Shown: positions 7,498 through 16,269 of the stretch, piece after piece
How positions within the stretch are numbered: the first letter of the stretch is position 1
Layout: each line of letters opens with the position of its first letter
From: an uncultured Cryomorphaceae bacterium
GTDB taxonomy: Bacteria; Bacteroidota; Bacteroidia; Flavobacteriales; Schleiferiaceae
DNA length: 33,262 nt
Reading direction: 5' to 3'
Assembly (NCBI GenBank): GCA_913049845.1
Contig: CAJWZE010000013.1
Coordinates: 1 to 33,262 of the forward strand
The notes under the pieces: generated by a model
Told to the model about the DNA's origin: nothing
Seen by the model: only the letters and a program-made list of their open reading frames with translations
The model's database searches: none
Translations under genes and position numbers: made by a program

Positions 7498-9006
7498 TCA
7501 ATCAAGCCGCTGAATACGGTCGCACATGTACCTAACAACGTTGGGGTCATGGGAGATGAAAATCATACTAAGGCCCCGATTCTTTTTGATACCGTTCAGC
7601 AAATTGAGTACCTGAGCTTGAACGCTGACATCAAGGGCGCTGACACTTTCGTCACAAATTAAAACAGTTGGATCTGCCGCCAAAGCTCTTGCAATACCGA
7701 TACGCTGGCGCTGGCCGCCGGAAAAATCTTTTGGTTTTTTGGCCAAGTCAGAGGGGTGTAAACCTACTTCTTGCAACAGGGCGGATGCTTTGTCCTTGCG
7801 ACCAAGAGGGGTGAACTCTGGCGCATGTTGAGAGAGGACCTGATCCAAAATGCGGCCTATGGTGTGGCTGCGATTTAAGGCCGATGACGGGTCTTGGAAA
7901 ATGAATTGGACCCGGCCTTCGTTACCTTCAAAGTTTCTAATAGAGAATGTCGCGGGTACGAGGTCTACAACCGCTCTTCCCACGCTGCTCTTTCCGCTAC
8001 CTGAAGGACCTATGAGGCCTAGCGTTTCGCCTACATTTAGCTGTAGATCGAGGTCACGAACCACCCATTTTATAGATGTCTTCCAGCCTTTTCGAACCTT
8101 ATAGCCAATGTTCAGCCCCTCAACGTACAGGGCCTTGGTGTTAACCTTTGGAGCTGCTAACTCTGACGCTTTTAGGGTGCCTTCGCCTTCCAAAAAGTCA
8201 GACAGAACGGGCAATGGATATGGACGACCGTTTTTAGGAGGGCGGCAAGCCAAAAGTCCTTTCGTGTAGGGGTGCTTTGGAGTGTTGAAGACCTCCTTTG
8301 CCGAACCTTGTTCGACCGTTTTGCCTTTGTATAGAACCAATACACGATCGGAAAATTCAGAGACCACTTCAAGGTCGTGGGAGATGAACCATAGGGCACA
8401 ACCCTTTTCTTTAACTAACTTACTTAACAACTCGAGAACAGTTGCTTCAACTTCTTTATCCAGTGCCGTAGTGGGCTCGTCGGCAATGATTAATTTGGGT
8501 TCTAGAAGCATTGCCATAGCAATGACTACGCGCTGGCGCTGGCCACCGCTCATCTCGTGCGGATATTTATTGACAGAAATCTCAGGCTGCAAAATGCTCA
8601 CCCCCTCAAGTGCCTTGAGGACTTTAATTTTACGCTGTTTCCCAGATAAGGACGTATGCGTCTCTAAAACCTCTTCTAGCTGTTTTCCAATGCGTATAGA
8701 TGGGTGTAAGGCAGTCATAGGGTCCTGGAAAATCATGGCGATTTCTTTACCGCGTAGGGTTTGCCAATCGGCAACGGAAAGATGCAAAACTGAACGTCCT
8801 AAAACCTCAGCACAAGTGCTGTTAACGGCCGCTTTTGAGCTAAGTAGACCCATGCTCATAAGGGCACTGATGGATTTTCCCGAGCCACTCTCGCCAACGA
8901 CAGAAACTATCTCCCCTGCCTGAATTTGCAGATTAAAGTTACTCAGCACCTCAGTGGTTTTGAAGAAGATGTTTAATCCTTGTATGTTGACTAGCGGTGC
9001 GGGCAT
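7498..9006 (-). CDS. Double-ATPase ABC transporter subunit, oligopeptide/dipeptide (DppD-DppF/YejF) type
   Basis: Two ATP-binding domains in one 502-residue chain, the layout of fused peptide-transporter ATPases. Domain 1 has Walker A GESGSGKS (38-45), Q-loop IFQDP (~92-96), signature MSGGQRQRV (152-160), Walker B LIIADEP and H-loop ISHD. It is followed by the HPYTKGLL segment typical of the oligopeptide ATPase C-terminus. Domain 2 has Walker A GPSGSGKS (333-340), signature FSGGQRQRIG (429-438), Walker B LICDES and H-loop ISHD. The protein ends at DRIQRLD, shortly after the second H-loop, without the usual VxxxGKIVE tail of about 30-40 residues. No permease or binding-protein gene is present in the window. 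It is the last gene of the operon, 9 bases after the serine hydrolase gene. Confidence 0.92.
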   Translation of the reverse strand: MPAPLVNIQGLNIFFKTTEVLSNFNLQIQAGEIVSVVGESGSGKSISALMSMGLLSSKAAVNSTCAEVLGRSVLHLSVADWQTLRGKEIAMIFQDPMTALHPSIRIGKQLEEVLETHTSLSGKQRKIKVLKALEGVSILQPEISVNKYPHEMSGGQRQRVVIAMAMLLEPKLIIADEPTTALDKEVEATVLELLSKLVKEKGCALWFISHDLEVVSEFSDRVLVLYKGKTVEQGSAKEVFNTPKHPYTKGLLACRPPKNGRPYPLPVLSDFLEGEGTLKASELAAPKVNTKALYVEGLNIGYKVRKGWKTSIKWVVRDLDLQLNVGETLGLIGPSGSGKSSVGRAVVDLVPATFSIRNFEGNEGRVQFIFQDPSSALNRSHTIGRILDQVLSQHAPEFTPLGRKDKASALLQEVGLHPSDLAKKPKDFSGGQRQRIGIARALAADPTVLICDESVSALDVSVQAQVLNLLNGIKKNRGLSMIFISHDPNVVRYMCDRIQRLD

Positions 9007-9015
9007 TGCAACGTA

Positions 9016-10146
9016 TTAGTTTGCTTGCCAGCGCTCGGCTTGTTTGATAAGTTCACGACCAATGGACCTAAAGTCGCCTTCGTAACGGTTGCCGGCCTTC
9101 TCGCCAACGCGAATTATAACCATATCGTAGTCTGGAAGGATAATGATCAGCTGTCCGCCGAGGCCCCGGAATGAATAATTCCGTACTTCTACGCCTGGAT
9201 AAATCCAAAAGCTATGGCCATAATACGGGCTCTTGTAGCCTACTTGTGCAGCTGCAATAAAGGCAGAGTCAATAACCGAATTTGAATCAATATAGCCGTG
9301 GTTGCTAACAAGCATTCCGAGCTTAGCAAAGTCGCGTACCGACCCATTCAAACAGCAATATCCAAGCTCGAAACCAACGGCGCGGTCAAGGTGCCAAGTC
9401 GTTGGCACTTCAAAACCTACCTTGGCAAAAAGTTCGCGGTTGGCAAAGGACGAAATGCTCTCGCCAGTCGCACGCGTGAGTGCAATAGTAAGCAACTGTG
9501 TGCAGGCACTCTGGTATTCCCATTGTGTTCCTGTTTCAAACTTTCCTGGAGAGATGCTCAAGGCCGTTTCAACCACATCGTCGCCGTAGTAAAGCTTAGC
9601 TGTTTTGTTAAATGGGTTTTTGTAGTTTTCATCGAACTGTAAACCTGCGGTCATCGTGCTCAGGTGGCGTAAGGTTGGGGGGGTAACGCCTTCAGGAATT
9701 TCATATTCCGGAATGTAGTCCGTTACAAGGTTGTCCCAAGAGCCGATGTAGCCGTCTTGGATAGCAATCTGAGTGAGAAGCGTAATTACCGACTTTACCG
9801 TAGAAAAACTGTTCGAAACGGCTGTGGTGTTGTGCTTGTCCCAATATTCTTCATAAACTATCTCGTCGTATTGAAGTATTAACATTCCCTTGGTGCCTGC
9901 GCTTTCTAGAAGTCCCCTAAGTTCATCGTCAATGGAAAGAGAAATGGAATCGGACACTGCTAGCTTTTTTGGAAGTATCACGGGGATTTCACGTTGATCG
10001 AAATACGCGCGGTCATACAAATGTGCAGTAGTATATCCTTTAAGATAGGTGTTCTTCACTCCCTTGAACAGGTATTCGTACGGGGATAGTTTTAGCGCAA
10101 TTAGTAGCACAACGACGACAACAACAATTCTTCTTAGGAGTTTCAT
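9016..10146 (-). CDS. Membrane-anchored serine hydrolase, beta-lactamase class C/esterase family
   Basis: A 376-residue protein with an N-terminal hydrophobic segment (residues 5-20) that probably anchors it facing the periplasm. The serine beta-lactamase-like core has the SxxK motif STVK (115-118), with Ser115 as nucleophile, and a Tyr motif YQS (211-213). A C-terminal FRGLGGQ segment sits where the third motif (HxG-like) is expected. The family includes penicillin-binding-protein-like peptidases, esterases and 6-aminohexanoate-dimer hydrolases, so the substrate cannot be assigned and antibiotic resistance should not be assumed. Its ATG overlaps the TGA of lipB by 4 bases (ATGA), indicating translational coupling. 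Confidence 0.88.
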   Translation of the reverse strand: MKLLRRIVVVVVVLLIALKLSPYEYLFKGVKNTYLKGYTTAHLYDRAYFDQREIPVILPKKLAVSDSISLSIDDELRGLLESAGTKGMLILQYDEIVYEEYWDKHNTTAVSNSFSTVKSVITLLTQIAIQDGYIGSWDNLVTDYIPEYEIPEGVTPPTLRHLSTMTAGLQFDENYKNPFNKTAKLYYGDDVVETALSISPGKFETGTQWEYQSACTQLLTIALTRATGESISSFANRELFAKVGFEVPTTWHLDRAVGFELGYCCLNGSVRDFAKLGMLVSNHGYIDSNSVIDSAFIAAAQVGYKSPYYGHSFWIYPGVEVRNYSFRGLGGQLIIILPDYDMVIIRVGEKAGNRYEGDFRSIGRELIKQAERWQAN

Positions 10147-10859
10147 TTAAAGGGGTGTCTGCTAGGTATAAATTGGCAGTCAAACTGCTTTTCAAAGTAA
10201 AATTTGATCTTGTCTTTGACCTCTTGGAGGTCTACTTCTCGGCCCAATTCAACATGTAATGAAGTGACTTTTTTGTCCGAGATACCACAAGGTACGATAT
10301 AATCGAAATGGCTGAGGTCCGCGTTGACGTTCAGAGCAAAGCCGTGCATAGTAGTCCAACGCGAAGCTTTCACGCCCATAGCGCACATTTTTCGTGCAAA
10401 TGGGGTGCCTTCGTCCAACCATACACCTGTCTCACCGTTGCTACGACCGGCCTTAAGTTCATAATCTGCAAGGGTGGAAATAATTACTTCTTCTAGGTAA
10501 CGAAGGTACCTATGAATGTCAGTAAAGTAGTGGTCAAGGTCAATAATTGGATAGCCTACAACCTGGCCCGGTCCATGGTAGGTGATGTCACCGCCGCGAT
10601 TGACCGGGTAGAATTCAAAACCATCCTTCCTTAGCTGGTCGTCCCCAACCAGAAGGTGTTCCATTTTTCCGCTCTTTCCCAAAGTAAAAACTGGCGGATG
10701 TTCTACGAAGAGGAAGTGGTCTGTCGTTTCTTGAGCTGTTTCTGGCTGCTTTCTGTTGGCCAATTTTAAATCGACTGTACCCTGAAAGAGCTCCGTCTGA
10801 AAATCACAGGCGCTGCCAAAGGAAACTCGGCCGATATCTTGAAATTGAACCTTTCTCAT
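10143..10859 (-). CDS. lipB: Lipoyl(octanoyl) transferase LipB
   Basis: Transfers the octanoyl group from octanoyl-ACP to the lipoyl domains of dehydrogenase complexes and GcvH, the first step of lipoate synthesis. The family signature RGGDITYHGPGQVVGYP lies at residues 88-104. The catalytic Lys is in ARKMCAMGVK (Lys157) and the catalytic Cys191 is in VPCGI. The length of 238 is normal for the family. lipA is not in the window. The gene is second in a four-gene operon, 10 bases after the small outer-membrane-like gene and overlapping the serine hydrolase gene by 4 bases. It is cytoplasmic, with no signal peptide. Confidence 0.97.
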   Translation of the reverse strand: MRKVQFQDIGRVSFGSACDFQTELFQGTVDLKLANRKQPETAQETTDHFLFVEHPPVFTLGKSGKMEHLLVGDDQLRKDGFEFYPVNRGGDITYHGPGQVVGYPIIDLDHYFTDIHRYLRYLEEVIISTLADYELKAGRSNGETGVWLDEGTPFARKMCAMGVKASRWTTMHGFALNVNADLSHFDYIVPCGISDKKVTSLHVELGREVDLQEVKDKIKFYFEKQFDCQFIPSRHPFK

Positions 10860-10869
10860 ACTATTTGTT

Positions 10870-11409
10870 CTATTGCCAGCTCAACTGCAACCCTACGGGT
10901 GTAATCATTTGCCAATCCCATAACCCGCTGGGGCCGCTGTTCGTTCGGTTAACCTGAGGCCAAAGATAGATGCCAACGCTCGAGGACAGCCAATAAGTAT
11001 ATTGAGCGCCCAATCCAATAGCAGTGGTTCGCCTACCGAACATGTCGCCACTCAGCGTTATGTTCATATTGTTACCGGCAGTTAAATGAATGTCGAGTAG
11101 TAAGGAGTGGCCGCTGTTAGAAGCGCCGTAAACCAAGTTTTGGAATCGCACAGAGGCCTCGATGCTCTGAGAAAGGGGCGCCCAACGGTACTTTCCGTCC
11201 ACGCCAATAGCCCACTTTTCGTCGAGGAAAAGGGCTCCTCCCGCCGAGGTATTAATGCCTGCATTGGTAAATCCGCTCTCCAATCCATCTAAATTCGCAT
11301 TACTGCTGATGGTAGCTAATCGCGTACCTTTTTGCCAATAGGGTTGCGAATAGCTAACCCCTGTGAAGAAGAAGGTGAGGAAAAGTGCATAAAATCGACT
11401 GCGAGTCAT
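10870..11409 (-). CDS. Small exported protein, probable outer-membrane beta-barrel
   Basis: I do not recognise a named family. The 179-residue protein has a signal peptide (residues 1-21, ending SYSQ), then alternating hydrophobic/polar beta-strand-like stretches such as WAIGVDGKYRW, HSLLLDIHLTAG and AIGLGAQYTYW. It ends LQLSWQ and has many aromatic residues at predicted strand ends, with no Cys. This fits an eight-stranded OmpA/OmpW-sized barrel, which is an inference from pattern only. It is the first gene of the operon with lipB, the serine hydrolase and the ABC ATPase. It is divergent from lysS, with 56 bases between the two start codons. Confidence 0.75.
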   Translation of the reverse strand: MTRSRFYALFLTFFFTGVSYSQPYWQKGTRLATISSNANLDGLESGFTNAGINTSAGGALFLDEKWAIGVDGKYRWAPLSQSIEASVRFQNLVYGASNSGHSLLLDIHLTAGNNMNITLSGDMFGRRTTAIGLGAQYTYWLSSSVGIYLWPQVNRTNSGPSGLWDWQMITPVGLQLSWQ

Positions 11410-11433
11410 GCTGCTAAGCTACTAAAAGGCAAT

Positions 11434-11441
11434 TATCTTTA
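11434..11441 (+). promoter_or_regulatory. Possible -7 element for lysS
   Basis: TATCTTTA differs from TAnnTTTG only in the last base and lies about 25 bases before the lysS ATG. The -33 position carries CTG rather than TTG, 20 bases upstream. A weak call. Confidence 0.3.
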
Positions 11442-11465
11442 CGATCTTAATATTCATCTAGAATC

Positions 11466-13187
11466 ATGGCAAGACTATTATCTGAACAAGAGGTACTTAG
11501 ACGCGAATCCTTAGGCAAATTAAAAGTCTTGGGGATTGATCCGTACCCAGCCGCCGAATACGTTGTTTCGCACAAAGCCGATGAATTGGCCGCCAAATAC
11601 ACTGAGGGCGCTGAGAGTTTCGAAAAGGTTCGTATCGCGGGCCGATTGATGACTAAACGCATTATGGGTAAGGCTTCGTTCGCGGTCTTGTCGGACTCTA
11701 CGGGCGATGTGCAAATCTACGTAAACCGCGATGAGATCTGCCCTGATGAAGATAAAACTATGTACAACGACGTGTTCAAAAAGCTCCTAGACATCGGTGA
11801 TTTTATCGGTGTAGAAGGGCATATGTTCACCACGCAGACCGGCGAAATGAGCTTGCACGTGAAGGAATTAGTGGTACTTTCAAAGAGCTTGCGACCGCTT
11901 CCTGTCGTGAAGAAGGATGCGGATGGAAACGTGTACGATCAACTCACGGACCCTGAAATTCGTTACCGCCAGCGCTACGTGGATCTCGCAGTGAACCCAG
12001 GCGTTAAGGAGATTTTCCGAAAGAGAAATAGAATCATAAATACCATGCGCCGCATTTTCGACGATGCTGGTTACATGGAGGTCGAAACACCCATTTTGCA
12101 GCCCATCCCTGGTGGCGCCGCAGCTCGACCATTCATCACGCACCACAATGCGCTAGACGTGCCGTTGTACTTGCGTATTGCCAACGAGCTCTACCTCAAG
12201 CGCCTCATCGTGGGTGGCTTTGAAGGGGTATATGAATTTGCCAAAGACTTCCGCAACGAAGGGATGGACAAAACCCACAACCCAGAGTTCACGGTGATGG
12301 AGATCTATGTGGCTTACAAAGACTACCATTGGATGATGCGCTTTGTGGAGAACATGCTCGAAGAAGTCGCCATAGCCGTAAACGGCACCACAGATGCAAC
12401 TATTGGCGAGAACACCGTGAGTTTCAAAACGCCGTACACTCGAGTACCAATCCTAGAGGCCATCAAGGAGCACACCGGTTTAAATCTGCTTGGCAAGACA
12501 GAAGATGAGGTGCGCGAAGCAGCGAAATCAATCGGTCTTGAAGTAGACGAAACCATGGGTAAAGGAAAGGTTATCGATGAGATCTTCGGTGAGAAGTGTG
12601 AGAAGCACTACATCCAGCCCACCTACATCACCGACTACCCTATTGAGATGTCGCCACTGTGTAAGAAGCACCGCGACAACCCAGAACTCACGGAGCGTTT
12701 TGAACTAATTGTCAACGGTAAAGAGGTCGCTAACGCCTACTCAGAACTCAATGATCCTATCGACCAGCTAGAGCGTTTCGAGGACCAATTAAAACTGTCA
12801 GAAAAGGGAGATGACGAAGCGATGTTTATCGACCAAGACTACGTTCGCGCGCTAGAATACGGTATGCCGCCAACATCCGGTCTGGGTATCGGTATTGACC
12901 GCCTCGCGATGATGTTGACCAACCAAGACAGCATCCAAGAAGTATTGTTCTTCCCGCAAATGCGCCCTGAAAAGTTTGAGACTGTTGCAGACCCTGAAGA
13001 ATTCCAAGCGATTGGGATTCCTGAGGAATGGTCGCACCACATTGCACAGGCCGGATATCACACTGTTGATGCCTTGCGCGATAACAAGCCTGCTGCCTTG
13101 CACCAAAAGCTCAACAGTTACCGCAAAAAGAATAAATTAGACTTGACAGCGCTCTCCCTAGACGTGATAGAAAATTGGTTCAACTAA
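11466..13187 (+). CDS. lysS: Lysyl-tRNA synthetase, class II, with C-terminal extension
   Basis: Charges tRNA-Lys with lysine. The N-terminal OB-fold anticodon-binding domain is at about residues 55-150 (VRIAGRLMTKRIMGKASFAV). The class II catalytic core includes motif 2 FRNEGMDKTHNPEFT and motif 3 GLGIGIDRLAM (about 473-483). The core ends at VLFFPQMRPE, where enterobacterial LysS stops. Here about 64 further residues follow (EEWSHHIAQAGYHTVDALRD and a Lys-rich helix), resembling a helix-hairpin-helix or RNA-binding appendage. Total length is 573 against about 500 for the compact enzymes. The ATG lies 56 bases from the divergent operon. A small possible ORF overlaps its stop codon. Confidence 0.97.
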   Translation: MARLLSEQEVLRRESLGKLKVLGIDPYPAAEYVVSHKADELAAKYTEGAESFEKVRIAGRLMTKRIMGKASFAVLSDSTGDVQIYVNRDEICPDEDKTMYNDVFKKLLDIGDFIGVEGHMFTTQTGEMSLHVKELVVLSKSLRPLPVVKKDADGNVYDQLTDPEIRYRQRYVDLAVNPGVKEIFRKRNRIINTMRRIFDDAGYMEVETPILQPIPGGAAARPFITHHNALDVPLYLRIANELYLKRLIVGGFEGVYEFAKDFRNEGMDKTHNPEFTVMEIYVAYKDYHWMMRFVENMLEEVAIAVNGTTDATIGENTVSFKTPYTRVPILEAIKEHTGLNLLGKTEDEVREAAKSIGLEVDETMGKGKVIDEIFGEKCEKHYIQPTYITDYPIEMSPLCKKHRDNPELTERFELIVNGKEVANAYSELNDPIDQLERFEDQLKLSEKGDDEAMFIDQDYVRALEYGMPPTSGLGIGIDRLAMMLTNQDSIQEVLFFPQMRPEKFETVADPEEFQAIGIPEEWSHHIAQAGYHTVDALRDNKPAALHQKLNSYRKKNKLDLTALSLDVIENWFN

Positions 13188-13291
13188 TTACTGTTGCAGT
13201 GACCGCACTTGCCTTTGTAATTGCAGGGGGATTGCGTAAACATGAAGGGCCTGCGCGCGTTACTAGCGAAGAAGAGGTGTACCGCGGATAA
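13175..13291 (+). CDS. Possible 38-residue single-pass membrane peptide
   Basis: This frame starts at a TTG (13175) that overlaps the last codons of lysS and runs to TAA at 13289-13291. It encodes a hydrophobic stretch (VQLITVAVTALAFVIAGG, about residues 2-19) followed by a charged tail LRKHEGPARVTSEEEVYRG. The hydrophobic helix plus polar tail looks like a real small membrane protein rather than random sequence, and it fills the 124-base gap before mutS2. It has no recognised family and no ATG start; an internal GTG at 13199 would be too late. It could equally be a remnant. Confidence 0.4.
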   Translation: MVQLITVAVTALAFVIAGGLRKHEGPARVTSEEEVYRG

Positions 13292-13311
13292 CATCGGTCC
13301 CCAAGAACGAT

Positions 13312-15870
13312 TTGAATACCTACCCAGAAGATTTATTTGAAAGCATAGAGTTCGACCTTGTAAAAAAGGCCGTTGCCAAACGCGCTGTCACTGAACGTGC
13401 CCGAGTGCGCATCAATAATCTCAGGCCTTCGAGTGACTTTAAGGTCGCCACGCGCGATCTTCAAGAGGTCCACGAAATCCTTGGGCTCTACCTTAGCGAA
13501 TTCCCTGTACCTACGCTAGCCGCAAAAGATATTAAGCCCTTCTTGGTCCGATTGAAAATCCAAGGAGCCACCCTTGAAGGTGAGGATTTCCTAATCATCA
13601 AAAATGTGATCGAAAGCTTTAACCGAGTCTACACCTTCTTTAAGACACACGCCGAGCGCACCCCTTCCATCCAAAACAAACTCGCCCACCTACAGAAGAA
13701 CAAGACCGTTCCTGACGAGATTGACCGAGTCCTCGACAGGCGCGGTGTAGTTAAAACATCGGCTTCGCCGGCCTTGGGGAAAATTCGCGCCAACCTAGCA
13801 AAAAAGCGTACCGCAGCCGACCGTATTTTTTACCGCGCCGTAAAAAAATACTCTGGTTCTGGCATCCTTGCCGACACCCAAGAAAGTGTACACGATAATA
13901 AGCGCGTCCTCGCCGTAGAAGGGGCCTTCAAAGGCCAAGTCAAAGGAATCTTCCACGGTTCTTCTTCCAAGGCGACCATATTTTATGTGGAACCTTCTGA
14001 AACCCTCGAGATCAATAATGAAATCTCCGTTCTCGAAGATGAGGAAAAACGCGAAGTCACCCGAATTCTGCGCCTCTTAACCGTCTTCGTAGCTGGGTAC
14101 AAGGATGAATTACGCGACTACAGCACGGCTCTATGTCAAATTGACTTTGTGAATGCGAAGGCGCTTCACGCCCTTGACGAAGAGGCCTGTCTTCCACAAC
14201 TTCTCGACAAGCCGCACGTTCATCTAATCAAGGCAATCAACCCGGTTCTTCGCGAGTTCAATAGGCAGAAAGGCAAGGGTGTCGTTCCCCTCGATTTTCG
14301 ACTGGATAACCAAAACCGCATCTTGGTTATCTCTGGGCCAAACGCTGGAGGGAAGTCCATCACATTAAAGACCCTTGGGCTGCTTCAACTAATGCTGCAA
14401 AGTAGTCTGTTGGTTACCGTTCACCCTGACAGTACCATGGGATGGTTCAATGGGTTGATGGCAGATATTGGCGATTCACAGAGTATCGAAAACGAACTGT
14501 CTACCTACAGTTCGAAGCTCGCCAAAATGAACTATTTTTTGAATACAGCCTGCAACAAGACCTTGGTACTCATTGATGAATTTGGTTCGGGTTCAGATCC
14601 CGACCTCGGTTCATCCATGGCCCAGATATTTCTTAAGGAGCTCAATAAAAGCAATACATATGGGGTTATGACTACCCACTACAACAGTATTAAAGCCCTC
14701 GCTAGCAAGCTACCAAGAGTGGATAATGGCTCTATGCAGTTCAACTCCACCGACCTCACTCCAGAGTATATCCTAAACCAAGGCGTTCCTGGCTCTTCCT
14801 ACACCTATGAGGTCGCTCAGAAGGTTGGGGTTAGTAGCGCCTTGATTGATCAGGCGCGCGAGGTATTGGACGAAAGTACAGTGGCTGTGGATAGATTGCT
14901 AGTGGGTATTCAAAAAGAGAAAAATGAGTTGACCAAACAGCGCGAAAAGTTGGCTGAACGTCTTAAAGAGCTTGAAGAACTTAAAGAGGAACAAGACCGT
15001 AAAATTCTCCAGCTGGAAGATAAGGTGCGTCGCCAGAGCGCGATGAATGAGCAACAAAATGCTATGATTACCTGGGGGAAGAAGTTCCAAAACTTGGTGA
15101 ACGAATATTCCGAGCAGCGCACGAAAAAAGGCAAAGACCAGGTCGTTGGTCGCTTCAAAGTATACGCTGGGGAGCGCGCCTCGCAAACGCAAGACGAACG
15201 TACGCAGAAGAAATCCAAATACCAGAAACAAAAAGAGCGTAAGATTAAAAAGCTCATCTCAGCACCCGCCAAAGTAGGCGACCGAGTCAAGCTCATAGGT
15301 TCGCGTCAACCGGGAGAGATTGTAGAGATTAAAAAGGACCAATACCTACTGTCCATTGGCGCATTGAGCACCTGGGTAACTCGTGATAAATTCATCCCGG
15401 CGGATAGCTTACATGGTAATAAAGGAACCGTAAAGGGCAAGGCAAAAGGTGGTGTACAAGGTCAACAAAAAGAAGAGGTGATAAAAGAAGCCGCTCCAAT
15501 GACCAAGGCGGAAGAAGCTGCTGAGAAGAAAAAGGCTAAAAAAGCGGCAAAAACAACCCAAAACAACCCGAAAACAGCTAAAAACAGTTCAAAATGGAGC
15601 AAAAATGTCCGAAAAAGAAAATCTGTCCCTAAGGCAAAAAGTACCAAAGAAAAGCTCGAAGAAGCAAGCAAAGGCACTCCTTTGAAACAAGCTCCTGCGA
15701 AGAAATCTAGTGGGAAAAAGAAGGAAGAGTTAACCCCGGAACAGAAGGCGCAGCTCCTTGAGCCGATTCGTAAAGTGGGCTCTCCAAAAGCAAAAGCGGC
15801 GAAAGAAGAACCAAAAGATACTGCGGACGCCGACCTCGAAAAGCTGAAAGAATTCTTCGAAAAGAGTTAG
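13312..15870 (+). CDS. mutS2: MutS2-family ATPase with Lys/Ala-rich tail and no Smr domain
   Basis: A MutS2-type DNA/ribosome-associated ATPase. The N-terminal core and lever region begin MNTYPEDLFESIEFDLVKK. The ATPase has Walker A SGPNAGGKS (340-348) and Walker B LVLIDEFGSGSD (about 417-428) followed by the signature Ser stretch. A long charged coiled coil covers about 530-590 and a KOW/SH3-like segment (VGDRVKLIGSRQPGEIVEI) lies near 660-680. The C-terminal Smr nuclease domain of Bacillus-type MutS2 is absent. Instead, residues ~700-852 form a Lys/Ala/Glu-rich, low-complexity, probably disordered tail. MutS2 proteins act on branched DNA or rescue collided ribosomes; without Smr, nuclease cleavage is unlikely. 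The start is TTG at 13312, chosen because homology begins there and no in-frame ATG lies nearby. Confidence 0.93.
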   Translation: MNTYPEDLFESIEFDLVKKAVAKRAVTERARVRINNLRPSSDFKVATRDLQEVHEILGLYLSEFPVPTLAAKDIKPFLVRLKIQGATLEGEDFLIIKNVIESFNRVYTFFKTHAERTPSIQNKLAHLQKNKTVPDEIDRVLDRRGVVKTSASPALGKIRANLAKKRTAADRIFYRAVKKYSGSGILADTQESVHDNKRVLAVEGAFKGQVKGIFHGSSSKATIFYVEPSETLEINNEISVLEDEEKREVTRILRLLTVFVAGYKDELRDYSTALCQIDFVNAKALHALDEEACLPQLLDKPHVHLIKAINPVLREFNRQKGKGVVPLDFRLDNQNRILVISGPNAGGKSITLKTLGLLQLMLQSSLLVTVHPDSTMGWFNGLMADIGDSQSIENELSTYSSKLAKMNYFLNTACNKTLVLIDEFGSGSDPDLGSSMAQIFLKELNKSNTYGVMTTHYNSIKALASKLPRVDNGSMQFNSTDLTPEYILNQGVPGSSYTYEVAQKVGVSSALIDQAREVLDESTVAVDRLLVGIQKEKNELTKQREKLAERLKELEELKEEQDRKILQLEDKVRRQSAMNEQQNAMITWGKKFQNLVNEYSEQRTKKGKDQVVGRFKVYAGERASQTQDERTQKKSKYQKQKERKIKKLISAPAKVGDRVKLIGSRQPGEIVEIKKDQYLLSIGALSTWVTRDKFIPADSLHGNKGTVKGKAKGGVQGQQKEEVIKEAAPMTKAEEAAEKKKAKKAAKTTQNNPKTAKNSSKWSKNVRKRKSVPKAKSTKEKLEEASKGTPLKQAPAKKSSGKKKEELTPEQKAQLLEPIRKVGSPKAKAAKEEPKDTADADLEKLKEFFEKS

Positions 15871-15874
15871 TCCT

Positions 15875-16237
15875 TTAAGCCTTAAGCTTTTTAATTTCAG
15901 CCTCTCGTTTTTGCAACTCGGATTGTGCCTGAATAAGGTCTCCCTTTATCACCTCAACGTCTGCTTTGGCCTCTGTTAAAGATTGCTGCGTTGTAGCCAG
16001 CTCCCCCGAAAGCTTCTCGTTGTTCTGGCAAAGTTCATCCACTTCACCTCGAAGGTTACGTACATTAATGAAATTGTACACTACAAAGACCACAAAAGCT
16101 AAGGCTATGACCATATTAGTCACCCGATAGGTATTGGTCTCGGTAGCGAAAATGAAATATGCAGAGGCAGCGATGGCTAATAACCCAATCACTGTAGCGG
16201 CCAATTCAACCGATTTCGAAGATTTTGCAGCGGACAT
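15875..16237 (-). CDS. Small two-helix membrane protein with C-terminal coiled coil
   Basis: I do not recognise a named family. The 120-residue protein has two transmembrane segments (about residues 12-30, VIGLLAIAASAYFIF, and 39-57, MVIALAFVVFVVYNF). A long heptad-like coiled coil follows from residue 60 to the end, rich in Glu, Lys, Gln and Leu. The topology suggests a membrane-anchored coiled-coil scaffold with the coil in the cytoplasm. It lies 32 bases downstream of rnr on the same strand and is probably cotranscribed. Its stop codon is only 4 bases from that of the convergent mutS2. Confidence 0.8.
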   Translation of the reverse strand: MSAAKSSKSVELAATVIGLLAIAASAYFIFATETNTYRVTNMVIALAFVVFVVYNFINVRNLRGEVDELCQNNEKLSGELATTQQSLTEAKADVEVIKGDLIQAQSELQKREAEIKKLKA

Positions 16238-16269
16238 AGTGTAGATGTTTATTTACCATTAATGTAGTA

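Noticed and set aside
8282-8923. Open frame of about 213 codons on the plus strand inside the ABC ATPase gene
   Set aside because: Antisense to a well-supported gene with all ATPase motifs; the translation has low complexity and no recognisable domain.
15420-15700. Lys-rich repeats at the end of mutS2 as a tandem-repeat DNA element
   Set aside because: The codons vary and no fixed repeat unit is seen; it is a low-complexity protein tail, not a DNA repeat.
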